Assembly (NCBI RefSeq): GCF_025685625.1
Contig: NZ_JAGSYI010000001.1
Span: 2,147,147 to 2,211,146 of the forward strand
Length of the DNA: 64,000 nucleotides
Source: Acidicapsa acidisoli
GTDB lineage: Bacteria; Acidobacteriota; Terriglobia; Terriglobales; Acidobacteriaceae
Reading direction: 5' to 3'
Shown here: piece by piece, positions 1 through 8,110 of the stretch
Numbering within the stretch: the stretch's first letter is position 1
Layout: every line of letters starts with the position of its first letter
Position numbers and translations under genes: made by a program
Notes under the pieces: model-generated
Database searches by the model: none
What the model saw: the letters and a program-made list of their open reading frames with translations, nothing else
What the model was told of the DNA's origin: nothing

Positions 1-1664
1 GATGGTGGCACCGTTCGTGGTGTCCGATAACGCCACCGATAGCACGGACGTGTAACTTCCCGATTGGACACCAAAGGTCGGGGCTGCAGCCAGCGGCGGG
101 GTGGCCGCCAGCCCATATTCCCACAGGTCATTGGGTTCGCCATTGATGCCGTCGGCATCGTACCCTGAGCCGCCAAAAAGCCACGGGTTTCCATCTTTAT
201 CTGTCCAATTAAAAGCACCTGCGCGACTGCCAGGCACATTGGAGGCTGAGACAGTTCCTGGAGTTCCGTAAACTCCGGCCGCTTCAACGCCGCTGCTACC
301 GCCCTCCCACGCCCATTCGTTGGTTGTTGGATTGAATTTCCATAAGTCGTTCAGCGCCCCGGCCGCAAGCGCGGCCCCAGAACCTGACCCTCCGAAAAGC
401 CAAAGATTCCCGAGTCTGTCGGTCCATGTCACGCCGCTGGTGCGAGGGCCCGGTATGTTGCTGGCTGATGTCACTCCCAACGTGCCATAAGTTCCGATCA
501 CGCCAGATTCGTCATACCCGCCCATCCATGCCCATTCACTGGTTACCGGATTGAACTCCCATACATCGTTAATCAAACTTGGGTTTTGGCCGATATCGAA
601 AGCATATCCTCCAAACAGCCAAAGGTTTCCGTTGGCGTCTGTCCAACTCTTTGGAGCCTGACGAGAGCCGGGATTATTGCTGGCGTCCGGGACGCCCAAA
701 GTGCCATAAATACCCGCCAGCCCCCATGTTGGACTTTCACCTGAGCTATTACCGCTCTTCCATGCCCATTCATGCGTTGTAATGTCAAACTTCCATAGAT
801 CATTCAGATAGCAGTTAACGCCGGTTGCGTTGTAACCGATACCTCCAAACATCCATAGATTGCCACTGCTGTCTGTCCAACTTGCTGTTTCATAACGCGA
901 TCCCGGATAGTTTGTTGGAGCGGGCGTCCCCAACGTTCCATACACTCCCGATTCGCCATCAAATAGGGACGGCACGGTACTGCTTCCGCCCATCCAGGTC
1001 CATTCATTCGTTGACGGATCAAACTCCCACAGGTCGTTGAGGAATCCAAGCGTTCCTGCGGAGTCAAATCCCCAGCCGCCAAAGAGCCATAGATGGCCAC
1101 TAGGATCGGCCCAACCTGTCGCCCACTCACGTCCTCCAGGAGTATCGCCAGCAGCTGGCGCTCCTAACGTGTCATAGACCCCAGGCTCGCCACAAAAAGC
1201 CGTTCCAGTGATCTGGATACAGGTCTTGGCGATCGAATTGCTTCCGCTCTTCCACACCCAATCATGCGCTACTGGATCATATTCCTAGAGATCATTAAGA
1301 AAGCCGCTGGTACTATCGGCATCGATGCCATTGCCACTAAAGAGCCAGAAGTGACCGTTGTGTCAGTCCAACTGACACCGAAGCTACGACCGCCGGGAAC
1401 GTTCAAGGCTGCCGCGGTTCCCAGAGTGCCGTAGGTTCCCGGTCTGCCGCTGCCCGAAGTACTGTTGCCGCCCATCCAGGTCCAATCGTCTGTTTGCGCA
1501 CAAGCGGCGGGGTAAGCAGAATAGAGAATTAGAGCCACGAGAACGAACGTTAAATACTGCGCAACCTTGCGCAGGACACGCGGAAAGCTTGTATCCTCGC
1601 GAAGGACGTCGGACCTAACTCCGCTCCAAACTCCCGATTGAAGCGAACAAAAAGATTGTGTCAA
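1..1664 (-). pseudogene. Secreted kelch-repeat protein, broken by frameshift and stop; continues past left edge
   Basis: The minus strand encodes an N-terminal hydrophobic export segment (about 1560-1495, ending in ACAQ) followed by tandem kelch-type blades. Each blade is about 75 residues and carries the pattern W-x-W-x-x-G, YGTLG, PGSR, W-x-D-x-x-G-N-L-W-L-F-G-G and LNDLW-F-P. Six blades can be read between about 1490 and 125. A new domain then starts (PTFGVQSGSYTS, chitobiase C-terminal/Ig-like) and runs off the edge. Two lesions lie in blade 1. One base is missing near 1357-1364, so the signal-peptide frame ends at 1269. In the restored kelch frame, the conserved Trp of LNDLWEYDP is a TAG at 1285-1287. 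The rest of the frame to position 1 is open. The role is unknown; intact homologues would be extracytoplasmic beta-propellers. Two independent lesions 75 bases apart favour true decay over a sequencing error. The first ORF seems to use a TTG at 1664; the exact start is uncertain. Confidence 0.8.
125..1490 (-). repeat. Tandem kelch repeats, six units of about 230 bp
   Basis: Six imperfect direct repeats lie at roughly 1490-1284, 1275-1040, 1030-800, 790-560, 550-345 and 340-125. Each encodes one blade with a W-x-W-x-x-G opening, a YGTLG segment, a PGSR segment and a WLFGG segment. Similarity is at protein level; the DNA copies have diverged, so this is an old array rather than a recent tandem amplification. 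Confidence 0.75.
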
Positions 1665-2002
1665 TGTATATTCCCTCAGCAGCCCATTTCTTGAGGCAGA
1701 ATTTTGCCCCTCGATCTAGTCAAGTAGATGAATTAGAGTGATGCACTAAAAGATGTCTTAAAGTTGGGATTCATCGTACATGCGCAGACCTTATCAACTC
1801 AACTTTTTTTAGACATAAGGCGGGTGGCCTATATCTGAACAAAAAACGGGAAGATGCCGCACGTCTCGCCTTTAAGACCTAGGTCTCAATCAGAACTGAA
1901 CCGCCTATGCATCCACGGCTCGGGTGTCTAGCCTTCTGCACCCTTCGCAGTCATTTTTGCGCCCAGTTGAGCTACGCATTCGCGGTACGCGCATGGCGCG
2001 CC
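1665..2002. other. Intergenic stretch, no gene seen
   Basis: These 338 bases are 3' of the 2003-2992 gene and 5' of the broken kelch gene, both on the minus strand. They are more A+T-rich than the surroundings around 1730-1860, and no ORF, hairpin terminator or RNA gene could be recognised. The region probably held the promoter of the kelch gene. Confidence 0.4.
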
Positions 2003-2992
2003 CTAATTCGATGGGGTCTTCACTGAGGCGGCGGTAGCATCGACTAGTTTACGCAGGTTATCTTCATTGGGCATTTTGAACTTCGGATCAAGTTGGGCTT
2101 TCACGAGGTCTGAGGCAACAATTGCGTCGAAGACCACACCCGAATTGGCCGAGATGACTGGACCCTTGCCGTTCCCTAAATTATCCGAGTTGATGGAAAA
2201 TTCCCTGCCGCCGGGACCAACCGTTGTGATGGTGGTGCTGTTCGGGTTCACCGAGGTCTGGCCGTCGTGACCGAGAGTTATGCCTGAAAGTGCGGCGTTG
2301 CCCAAAACTCTGAGGCCGCCCTTAGCTTTTTCGCCCGCAGGAGTGCCATTCGCGACGCCGACGTACTGTAACTCGCCCACGCGTGCGCCGCTGGTTGTCT
2401 TATCGATAACATGGCTGCCGTTATTCTGAAATTCAACAACCTTGTCTCCGAATCGAACATCGATGGCATCGCCGTTCCTCGCGACAGTCCCATCAATTTT
2501 GCCGGTTGGGGCGATCGCGGTTTGCTGCGGCTGTTGATTGACGGCGGCCTGAGCACTCCCAGTCCCAGGAGGTTGTACTGAACTGCTTGCGGAGAGGCCA
2601 ATTGCTTTCGCCTGTCCGACCGTCATATTGTCCATTACCTGCTCAAATTGCTTTTGTTCATCGGTATCCGAAATCAAAGGTTTGCCGTTCATAATAGTGC
2701 CGACACCCGAAAACCTTACGGTTGCAGCCTTATTCCGGATATCCTCACTATTTACCTTGATGATCTGAGCGATTCCGGGAGCGGCAATCTTGACGTAGTA
2801 CGTGTTGCCACCTGTTTCACCAATCTTAATGGCGGATGCAAGCGCCGCCGCCGCCCCATTGGCGTCGATAGTTTGATACCGTGCTTCGCCAGAAGCCTCG
2901 GTGGCATAAGGACTAGTCGCTAAAGCAAGCCCAATAGTTGCAAGTGAAAATAACTTACGGGCTAGAGAGAGGCGATCCCCTGAAGTGGCCAT
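2003..2992 (-). CDS. Secreted protein of unknown function
   Basis: Predicted product is 329 residues. The open frame extends to 3208, but ATG at 2992 is preferred: it follows GAGGAG with an 8-base spacer and opens a signal peptide (MATSGDRLSLARKLFSLATI, then ALATSPYATEASG). The mature part starts with a segment rich in short beta strands (residues about 40-110), followed by a low-complexity P/Q/A linker near 120-150. A Gly/Asn/Ser/Thr-rich second half resembles a beta-helix or adhesin-like surface protein. There are no Cys residues or catalytic motifs. No family was recognised. It could be an exported structural or surface protein; that is inference from composition only. Confidence 0.6.
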   Translation of the reverse strand: MATSGDRLSLARKLFSLATIGLALATSPYATEASGEARYQTIDANGAAAALASAIKIGETGGNTYYVKIAAPGIAQIIKVNSEDIRNKAATVRFSGVGTIMNGKPLISDTDEQKQFEQVMDNMTVGQAKAIGLSASSSVQPPGTGSAQAAVNQQPQQTAIAPTGKIDGTVARNGDAIDVRFGDKVVEFQNNGSHVIDKTTSGARVGELQYVGVANGTPAGEKAKGGLRVLGNAALSGITLGHDGQTSVNPNSTTITTVGPGGREFSINSDNLGNGKGPVISANSGVVFDAIVASDLVKAQLDPKFKMPNEDNLRKLVDATAASVKTPSN

Positions 2993-3176
2993 GAGAAAAC
3001 TCCTCAGAGCGTGAATTTGCAGCCGCGAAGCAGGATGGAAGCTATCGTAGGCTGGAGGCCTTTCTTTGGCAACCGAAATGACTTGACCGGATAATTTATT
3101 AAAATTAGCGAGCTTGCTGAAGACACGCAGATCCTTCGCCCGCCCGGCGTAACCACATTGTGATTGGCACACTCTA

Positions 3177-3473
3177 CTAGCAACGCAAGCCGCCGACCCG
3201 CGGCACATAGTGGAAGCGGATTAAATAGATATTGTCGCCTTTGCCGTGCTTAGCTACTCTGAGCAGGTCCAGAACACCCAGAAAGCCCGACTCGCGCGCT
3301 AGTTCCGGAGTGATGTCCGGTAAACCGATCGGCTCTATCGAGTCCACCTCAATTTCGCCTTCGTCCATGCGGTAGCGCCCGCCTACTCGCACTTTGGGAC
3401 GCATCCAGATGCGCACGCTACATGTGATCTCTCCTTGTTTAACTCTCGCTCTAAGCCGCTTGGTGAAGACCAT
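3177..3473 (-). CDS. Small ASCH-like domain protein
   Basis: A 98-residue protein with basic N-terminus (VFTKRLRARVKQGEITCSVRIW), then a beta-rich core with VGGRYRM, IEVDSIEPIG, and LPDITPELARESGF. The order 'input strand, G-x-R-Y, I-x-x-I, DIT-x-x-A-x-x-xGF' is the usual layout of ASCH domains, a PUA-like fold tied to RNA or modified-nucleotide binding. The recognition is by pattern only. It overlaps the longer open frame of the neighbour (2003-3208) but not that gene's preferred start at 2992. A specific substrate cannot be named. Confidence 0.5.
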   Translation of the reverse strand: MVFTKRLRARVKQGEITCSVRIWMRPKVRVGGRYRMDEGEIEVDSIEPIGLPDITPELARESGFLGVLDLLRVAKHGKGDNIYLIRFHYVPRVGGLRC

Positions 3474-3786
3474 GCGGAGAGTTTACTCTGGTCCAAGCCG
3501 GTGGGTCTTCGTGAAAGAGCAAATCCTCAACATCCGATTCGCTGTCGGGAGTCCTTGATAAGGTCGAAGGTTTGTCAAAGCACAGAATCTATGCGGAGTG
3601 CGTGAGCGTCAAGATCATCGTCAGAGAGGTTGAGGGCCAGAACTACGGGTGGATTCACGCTGCATCACCTAGACGGTTAGGCAACATAACTGCGGTTGAT
3701 CCGAAGCCCCGAGATACAGCGGGCTAAAGGTCGCTCGGAAGACCGTCGGAACATCTGCAGGTTTTTGCGGTAAGGCGATTTAAAAG
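3474..3786. other. Intergenic stretch, no gene recognised
   Basis: These 313 bases separate the ASCH-like gene and the 3' end of the CRTAC gene, both on the minus strand. Short open stretches exist on both strands, but none has a start, a ribosome site or a recognisable product. No clear terminator hairpin was seen. Confidence 0.35.
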
Positions 3787-5517
3787 TCAGGCGGACTTGG
3801 CTGCCGCTTGTCCTGAGCCTTCGATGAGAGTGATGTAACAATTGGTCGGCAGATCTGTGAACCGCTCGGTCAACCCGCTGGGTTGCGGCCACTTCACCTC
3901 AACCCAGTCAATCTTCTGATGTGCGCCTGCGCCCAGGACGATGCGCGGATCATGCGCGGAAAGAAAGCTGCCGCCCCCTGTTTGGGCCCGATGGCGCGTC
4001 GTGTCTCCGGCCTTGTAAGTCACACGAGCCCCGATGGCGTCGGTATTGCACTTGCGTCCGACCAGCTTAACTCCCAGCCAATGATTCTGCGTCGAGCAAT
4101 TGTTCTTCAACAACAAAGGAGCCGCGTCGTTCACGCTGATGAGCACATCGACCGCGCCATCGTTGTTGTAGTCCCCAACAGCCAGACCGCGTGAAGCAAA
4201 TCTCTTCGCGAATGCCGTACCTCCGCGCTCGCTGATATTCTTGAACGAACTCCCATCGTTCTGAAACAGCAGTAGCGGCTCCTTGTAAGTTACATAGTGC
4301 GATTCCCGGTCAACAAGATCGTCCGGAAAACCATTGGAAAGTATAAGGTCCAAATTCCCATCGTTGTCGTAGTCGAAGAACTTCAAACCCCAGCCGCTCA
4401 TCCAGCGTGTAGCGGCTCCGATGCCCATGGGCATCGCAACGTCATCAAAGGTTCCGTCGTGATTGTTCTTGTAGAGCGAGAAAATCTCTTCATTGATGTT
4501 CGCGACAAAGATATCGATCCATCCGTCCTCATTGAAGTCGCTGGCATCCACACCCATTCCCGATCGCGTCCATCCGTTAGGGCTGTAGGCGACGTTCGCC
4601 ATAAATCCGGTCTCTTCAAACTTTCCGCCCCGATTCATAAATAAAAAATTTGCCACTGAATCATTGGAGACAAACAAGTCCATGCGGCCATCATTGTCAA
4701 AATCCGCAGCCACCGCTCCCCATGCCTTGCCCAGGTGATCGTTGATCCCTGTCTCTTTGCTAACGTCGGTAAATGTTCCGTCTCCGTTGTTATGAAACAG
4801 CCAGTTCGGAAGCGGCTTGAATGGGCGGGGAATGCAGTAGTGCCGCGTGCCATCCGGATCGACGGGGCAGCTCAGCGTCTTGTTGAATTCGCAGAACTGG
4901 CAGACGAAGAGATCGAGCCGGCCATCGTTGTCATAGTCGAACCAGACCGCACTTGTGCTCCAGCCCGAAACTCCGACGCCCGCTTTGTCTGTCACATCGG
5001 TGAAGGTCCCGTCTCCGTTGTTCCGGTAGAGGATGTTACGTCCATAGTTAGTGACATAGATATCGGGAAGGCCATCGTTGTTGTAGTCTCCCACGGCGAC
5101 TCCCATGCCATACCCACCGCCGGCGACGCCTGCCTTCTCCGTGACATCGGTGAATGTCCCATCCCGATTATTGCGATAGAGAGCGTTGCGGAGCGATTTT
5201 GGAGGACTGTAAAAATCGCATTTTCCACTGTTGACCAAGTAGATGTCCATCCAGCCATCGTTGTCGTAGTCGAGAAAAGCGCAACCTGCGCCGCTGCTCT
5301 CCGGCAGATACTTCATTGGAGACTTGCCGGAGGTATGCGTCCAATGAATGCCGCTGCTGGCTGAAGATACTTCTTCAAATATTGCGCCGGAAGTTGAAGC
5401 GGAAGTTGCAGCCCAGCCAGGCGTTCGCGGAAGCAGCAATGAGCAGGTTCCCATTGCCATCTGTTGCAGGAGGAGACGCCGCGAAGCAGACTTTATATTC
5501 CTTTCGGGCTTTGTCAT
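3787..5517 (-). CDS. CRTAC1-family FG-GAP/ASPIC-UnbV protein, Tat-exported (copy 1)
   Basis: About 576 residues from the ATG at 5517. ATG 5526 is an alternative; the frame is open to 5601 but would then overlap the divergent regulator. An SRR-x-LLL signal near residues 13-19 indicates Tat export. The body holds at least seven FG-GAP/VCBS units with Ca-binding loops of the form D-x-D-N-D-G-x-x-D (FDYDNDGWMD, DYNNDGLPD, DFDNDGRMD, DFNEDGWID and others) interleaved with NNxDGTFTDV. It ends in an ASPIC/UnbV domain (NHWLGVKLVG, DAIGARV, GGGSFLSAHDPR, GLG-like GAGAHQKID). The family forms extracellular or periplasmic beta-propellers; its biochemical role is not established. It is clearly paralogous to 23088-24782. 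It faces away from the NarL regulator at 5589, sharing a short intergenic region, and sits beside a TonB receptor module. Partner or scaffold in glycan capture is inference. Confidence 0.88.
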   Translation of the reverse strand: MTKPERNIKSASRRLLLQQMAMGTCSLLLPRTPGWAATSASTSGAIFEEVSSASSGIHWTHTSGKSPMKYLPESSGAGCAFLDYDNDGWMDIYLVNSGKCDFYSPPKSLRNALYRNNRDGTFTDVTEKAGVAGGGYGMGVAVGDYNNDGLPDIYVTNYGRNILYRNNGDGTFTDVTDKAGVGVSGWSTSAVWFDYDNDGRLDLFVCQFCEFNKTLSCPVDPDGTRHYCIPRPFKPLPNWLFHNNGDGTFTDVSKETGINDHLGKAWGAVAADFDNDGRMDLFVSNDSVANFLFMNRGGKFEETGFMANVAYSPNGWTRSGMGVDASDFNEDGWIDIFVANINEEIFSLYKNNHDGTFDDVAMPMGIGAATRWMSGWGLKFFDYDNDGNLDLILSNGFPDDLVDRESHYVTYKEPLLLFQNDGSSFKNISERGGTAFAKRFASRGLAVGDYNNDGAVDVLISVNDAAPLLLKNNCSTQNHWLGVKLVGRKCNTDAIGARVTYKAGDTTRHRAQTGGGSFLSAHDPRIVLGAGAHQKIDWVEVKWPQPSGLTERFTDLPTNCYITLIEGSGQAAAKSA

Positions 5518-5588
5518 GATAGGCATAAACCTATTGAGTCCAATTGGGAAGATAGACCAAATACTGGACAGGAGGCTAGAGTATTGGA

Positions 5589-6227
5589 ATGGCGGAGCCA
5601 ACTAAACCAATCAACGTGCTCATCGTAGATGATCATCCCGTAGTCCGGCTTGGTTTGCGGACGATGCTGGAGAGCGAAGAGAACATTATAGTGACTGGGA
5701 TGGCCGGATCTGCCAAAGAGGCACTGCTTGAAGTAGCGAGACTTCAGCCGGATGTGGTGCTGATGGATCTGCGCATGCCGGAGATGGAAGGCGCAGACGC
5801 GATTGCGGAACTGCGGCGTATCCACCCGGACATACGGATTCTCGTGCTGACGAATTACGAAGAAGATGAGTATATCTTTCGCGCGCTGCAGGCCGGCGCG
5901 ATGGGATACCTTCTCAAGAGCACTCCCCAGGAGGAGATCGTTCAGGCAGTCGAAATGGTGCACCAAAACAAGCGCTGCATTCCGCCGAATATCGCGAAGC
6001 GACTCTTTGAAACAATCGGACGAGAGGAACTGAGTCAGCGAGAACTCGAAGTGCTCAAACTTGTGGCCAGCGGATTGACGAACAAAGAGATCGCGCAGCG
6101 CCTCTTTATCAGCGATAAGACCGCCCGGAATCATGTTGCGAGTTGCCTGGTCAAGCTCAACGCGAACGACAGAACAGAGGCTGCGACGACTGCGATCCGG
6201 CGCGGACTTATACGTCTTTCCGAGTGA
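5589..6227 (+). CDS. NarL/FixJ-type response regulator
   Basis: 212 residues. The receiver domain (about 8-125) keeps the acidic pair D14-D15, phosphoacceptor D60 (VVLMDLRMP), T88 and K110. A C-terminal LuxR-type HTH follows at about 148-208 (LSQRELEVLKLVASGLTNKEIAQRL). It would be phosphorylated by a HisKA_3-type kinase and then bind DNA. The only candidate partner here is the kinase at 6292-7881, which is encoded convergently, 64 bases past this stop. The gene is divergent from the CRTAC gene, so it may control that promoter and its own; this is inference from layout. Confidence 0.92.
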   Translation: MAEPTKPINVLIVDDHPVVRLGLRTMLESEENIIVTGMAGSAKEALLEVARLQPDVVLMDLRMPEMEGADAIAELRRIHPDIRILVLTNYEEDEYIFRALQAGAMGYLLKSTPQEEIVQAVEMVHQNKRCIPPNIAKRLFETIGREELSQRELEVLKLVASGLTNKEIAQRLFISDKTARNHVASCLVKLNANDRTEAATTAIRRGLIRLSE

Positions 6228-6291
6228 ACGATTCGTTGCAGATTGCCCACCGAGCGGGGACAACGCAACAGGGGATGGGAGAGCAGATACG

Positions 6292-7881
6292 TTAGTGCGC
6301 ATTGAAGTCAGGTGGAGTGCTGAGTATTCTCTCCTTGAAAAATAAGAACAAACGCTTTTTGGGACTTTCCTGTTGCAGGCTGGCCCTCATGCGAATTTCG
6401 GTTCCGTGTCCAGGCGTGCTCAGTATCTGCAAGGCGCCCGCGACGTCGCTGGCTCTCTTTTGCATCCCCAAGATGCCGAATCCTGCTGCCTCCTGCTTGA
6501 ATTCGAATCCGTTTCCGTCATCTTGTACTACTAGCTCAACGCTGCCTCCATCGAAAATTAGAGTAATCGCCAACTGAGTAGGATCGGAATGGCTGACAGC
6601 GTTCGCGATTGCTTCCTGGCCAATATGAAGCAGCGCGTCGGCAAGTCTTAAATTGAGCGGTGTTGAATATCCTTGCAGCTTGGTAACTGTCTTGATTTGA
6701 TCTCCTGCAATTCTTCGCGCGGTACCTGCCAATGATCCGAGAAGGTTTTGTTGTATTTGTGGCGAGGAAGAGCCGAGCATTGCGATAGTTCTGCTGGCTT
6801 CCACATGGCACTTGCGCACAAGTTGGTAGGCAACGCTCAACTGGTCCGCGATGTGACGGGAGTCCTGGTGATCGCCTCGTACAACACTGCGCCGGATTCC
6901 TTGAATCTGATATCCGACTCCGGCAAAACTCTGCGCCATTGTGTCATGAATCTCATGAGCCAAGCGCTCGCGCTCCTGGATGATGGCGTAGGCTTTCCAT
7001 CGCTGAAGACGGAATAGAGCGAGTTGAGCCAACAGAGCAAGCGCCAATGCGACGGCAAAAAGCATTCCCACATGCCACGGAGTCCACCATGGGGGACCAG
7101 GGAGTATCGCTGGCCGTTCGACTGAAGCTGCATGCCGTCGCAGATCCATGTAGTCATTCCATGTGGCAGGCGCTATGCCGATATGGCGCCACATGCCGCC
7201 TACATTGAGCGACCGTAATCCGATGCGCCCTGTTCGAAGGCACGAGGGCTCTTCAAACGCTATCCAGGCTGTCTGCAGGGAAGTCATATTCTGCACCGAT
7301 GCTGCAATGTTGCAGCCGACCGCTGTGACCCGCAACCGATACCATACCGAAGTGTGAACACCCCCGGGGAGCGGTACTGGATTCGCTTCCATCCACACGA
7401 ATGCAGATCGTCCAATAACCATCGTTCCGTCCAGAGTCCGAATGCCGACATAGTATCCGTTGTAGGTATCGGCACCCTCCTTTTTCTCGTCGCTGGTGCG
7501 GATGATGATGCCCATATCGGCGTTATCGCCGTTGAATCGAACGTCAGCCGTTACGGTGTAATCTCCCCACGCGCTAGACCCAGCGATGAGCTTCGAACCG
7601 CGATCATATGTTTTGTTGTAAATTGCGCCGTTGCTTATTCCCCAGCTTCCACCGACCGCTTTCCACTCATCCATGCGGCCGGCCTGCAACTCGTAAGTAT
7701 GCGTTGGAACAACTCCTTCTTCACGCCGCCAATGGAGCCAAAGCCAAATCACAGCGGACAAGCATGCGATGGTGCACACGATCGCCAGCAGTCGTTTCGG
7801 AGTCACCCTGGGAAATCGCATCGCTGCGATCTCCGGCGATGGGAGCGAAAGCCGGGCTCGAATTGTAGATGTGCGATCCAC
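6292..7881 (-). CDS. Sensor histidine kinase with DUF1080/LamG-like periplasmic domain, NarX/DegS type
   Basis: 529 residues. The N-terminal membrane segment is at about 31-50. A concanavalin-like (DUF1080/LamG-type) sensor domain spans about 62-238, with WGISNGAIYN, DYTVTADVRF, MGIIIRTS and YYVGIRTLDG; it is followed by a second membrane segment at about 269-291. The cytoplasmic part has a HisKA_3 box (ERLAHEIHDTMAQ, phospho-His probably H312), an N-box (QEAIANAVSHS, about 422-432), a G1 box (DDGNGF, 454-459) and GFGILGMQKRA. An earlier-looking start is used; Met21 is an alternative. The sensor fold is shared with carbohydrate-binding and sugar-hydrolase accessory domains, so direct sensing of a glycan is plausible but unproven. 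It lies between its likely regulator and the TonB receptor of module A. Confidence 0.88.
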   Translation of the reverse strand: MDRTSTIRARLSLPSPEIAAMRFPRVTPKRLLAIVCTIACLSAVIWLWLHWRREEGVVPTHTYELQAGRMDEWKAVGGSWGISNGAIYNKTYDRGSKLIAGSSAWGDYTVTADVRFNGDNADMGIIIRTSDEKKEGADTYNGYYVGIRTLDGTMVIGRSAFVWMEANPVPLPGGVHTSVWYRLRVTAVGCNIAASVQNMTSLQTAWIAFEEPSCLRTGRIGLRSLNVGGMWRHIGIAPATWNDYMDLRRHAASVERPAILPGPPWWTPWHVGMLFAVALALALLAQLALFRLQRWKAYAIIQERERLAHEIHDTMAQSFAGVGYQIQGIRRSVVRGDHQDSRHIADQLSVAYQLVRKCHVEASRTIAMLGSSSPQIQQNLLGSLAGTARRIAGDQIKTVTKLQGYSTPLNLRLADALLHIGQEAIANAVSHSDPTQLAITLIFDGGSVELVVQDDGNGFEFKQEAAGFGILGMQKRASDVAGALQILSTPGHGTEIRMRASLQQESPKKRLFLFFKERILSTPPDFNAH

Positions 7882-8039
7882 TATACCTCGAGAGTTCGCA
7901 TGATCTTACCTTGTCACCTTAGCAGTCGCAAGCCTTAGTACATCTGTACTACTGGCGATTGAGTACTCCGACATATTGTGCGTTGCGGTACGGAGCCCAT
8001 ACGATCCTCGCCGTAAGCAAAGCGACCCGTAGCTTGCTT

Positions 8040-8053
8040 TGTAAATGATTACA
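8040..8053. promoter_or_regulatory. Candidate LacI/CcpA-type operator, site 1
   Basis: TGTAAATGATTACA, a near-perfect inverted repeat (TGTAA-N4-TTACA), lies 57 bases before the preferred start of the TonB receptor. It matches the same 14-base pattern at 22965, 25133 and 43672 and is one base from a classical cre-like core. It is a candidate only; no binding data. Confidence 0.4.
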
Positions 8054-8110
8054 TTGGCTTGTATGAAAGAGGCTAGTGCGAGCCGAACGCCAATTTTCAG
8101 GAGGCAACAC

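Noticed and set aside
125..1490. Regular 230-bp periodicity considered as CRISPR or satellite DNA
   Set aside because: The units are diverged kelch-coding blades with a shared reading frame, without short identical repeats and unique spacers.
4297..5364. Valine/isoleucine-rich plus-strand frames resembling repetitive membrane proteins
   Set aside because: They are the complement of the Asp/Asn/Gly calcium loops of the CRTAC gene; GAC/GAT on one strand reads as GTC/ATC on the other.
5514..6302. 262-codon minus-strand frame opposite the NarL regulator
   Set aside because: The plus strand encodes a complete receiver and HTH; the minus frame has no recognisable domain.
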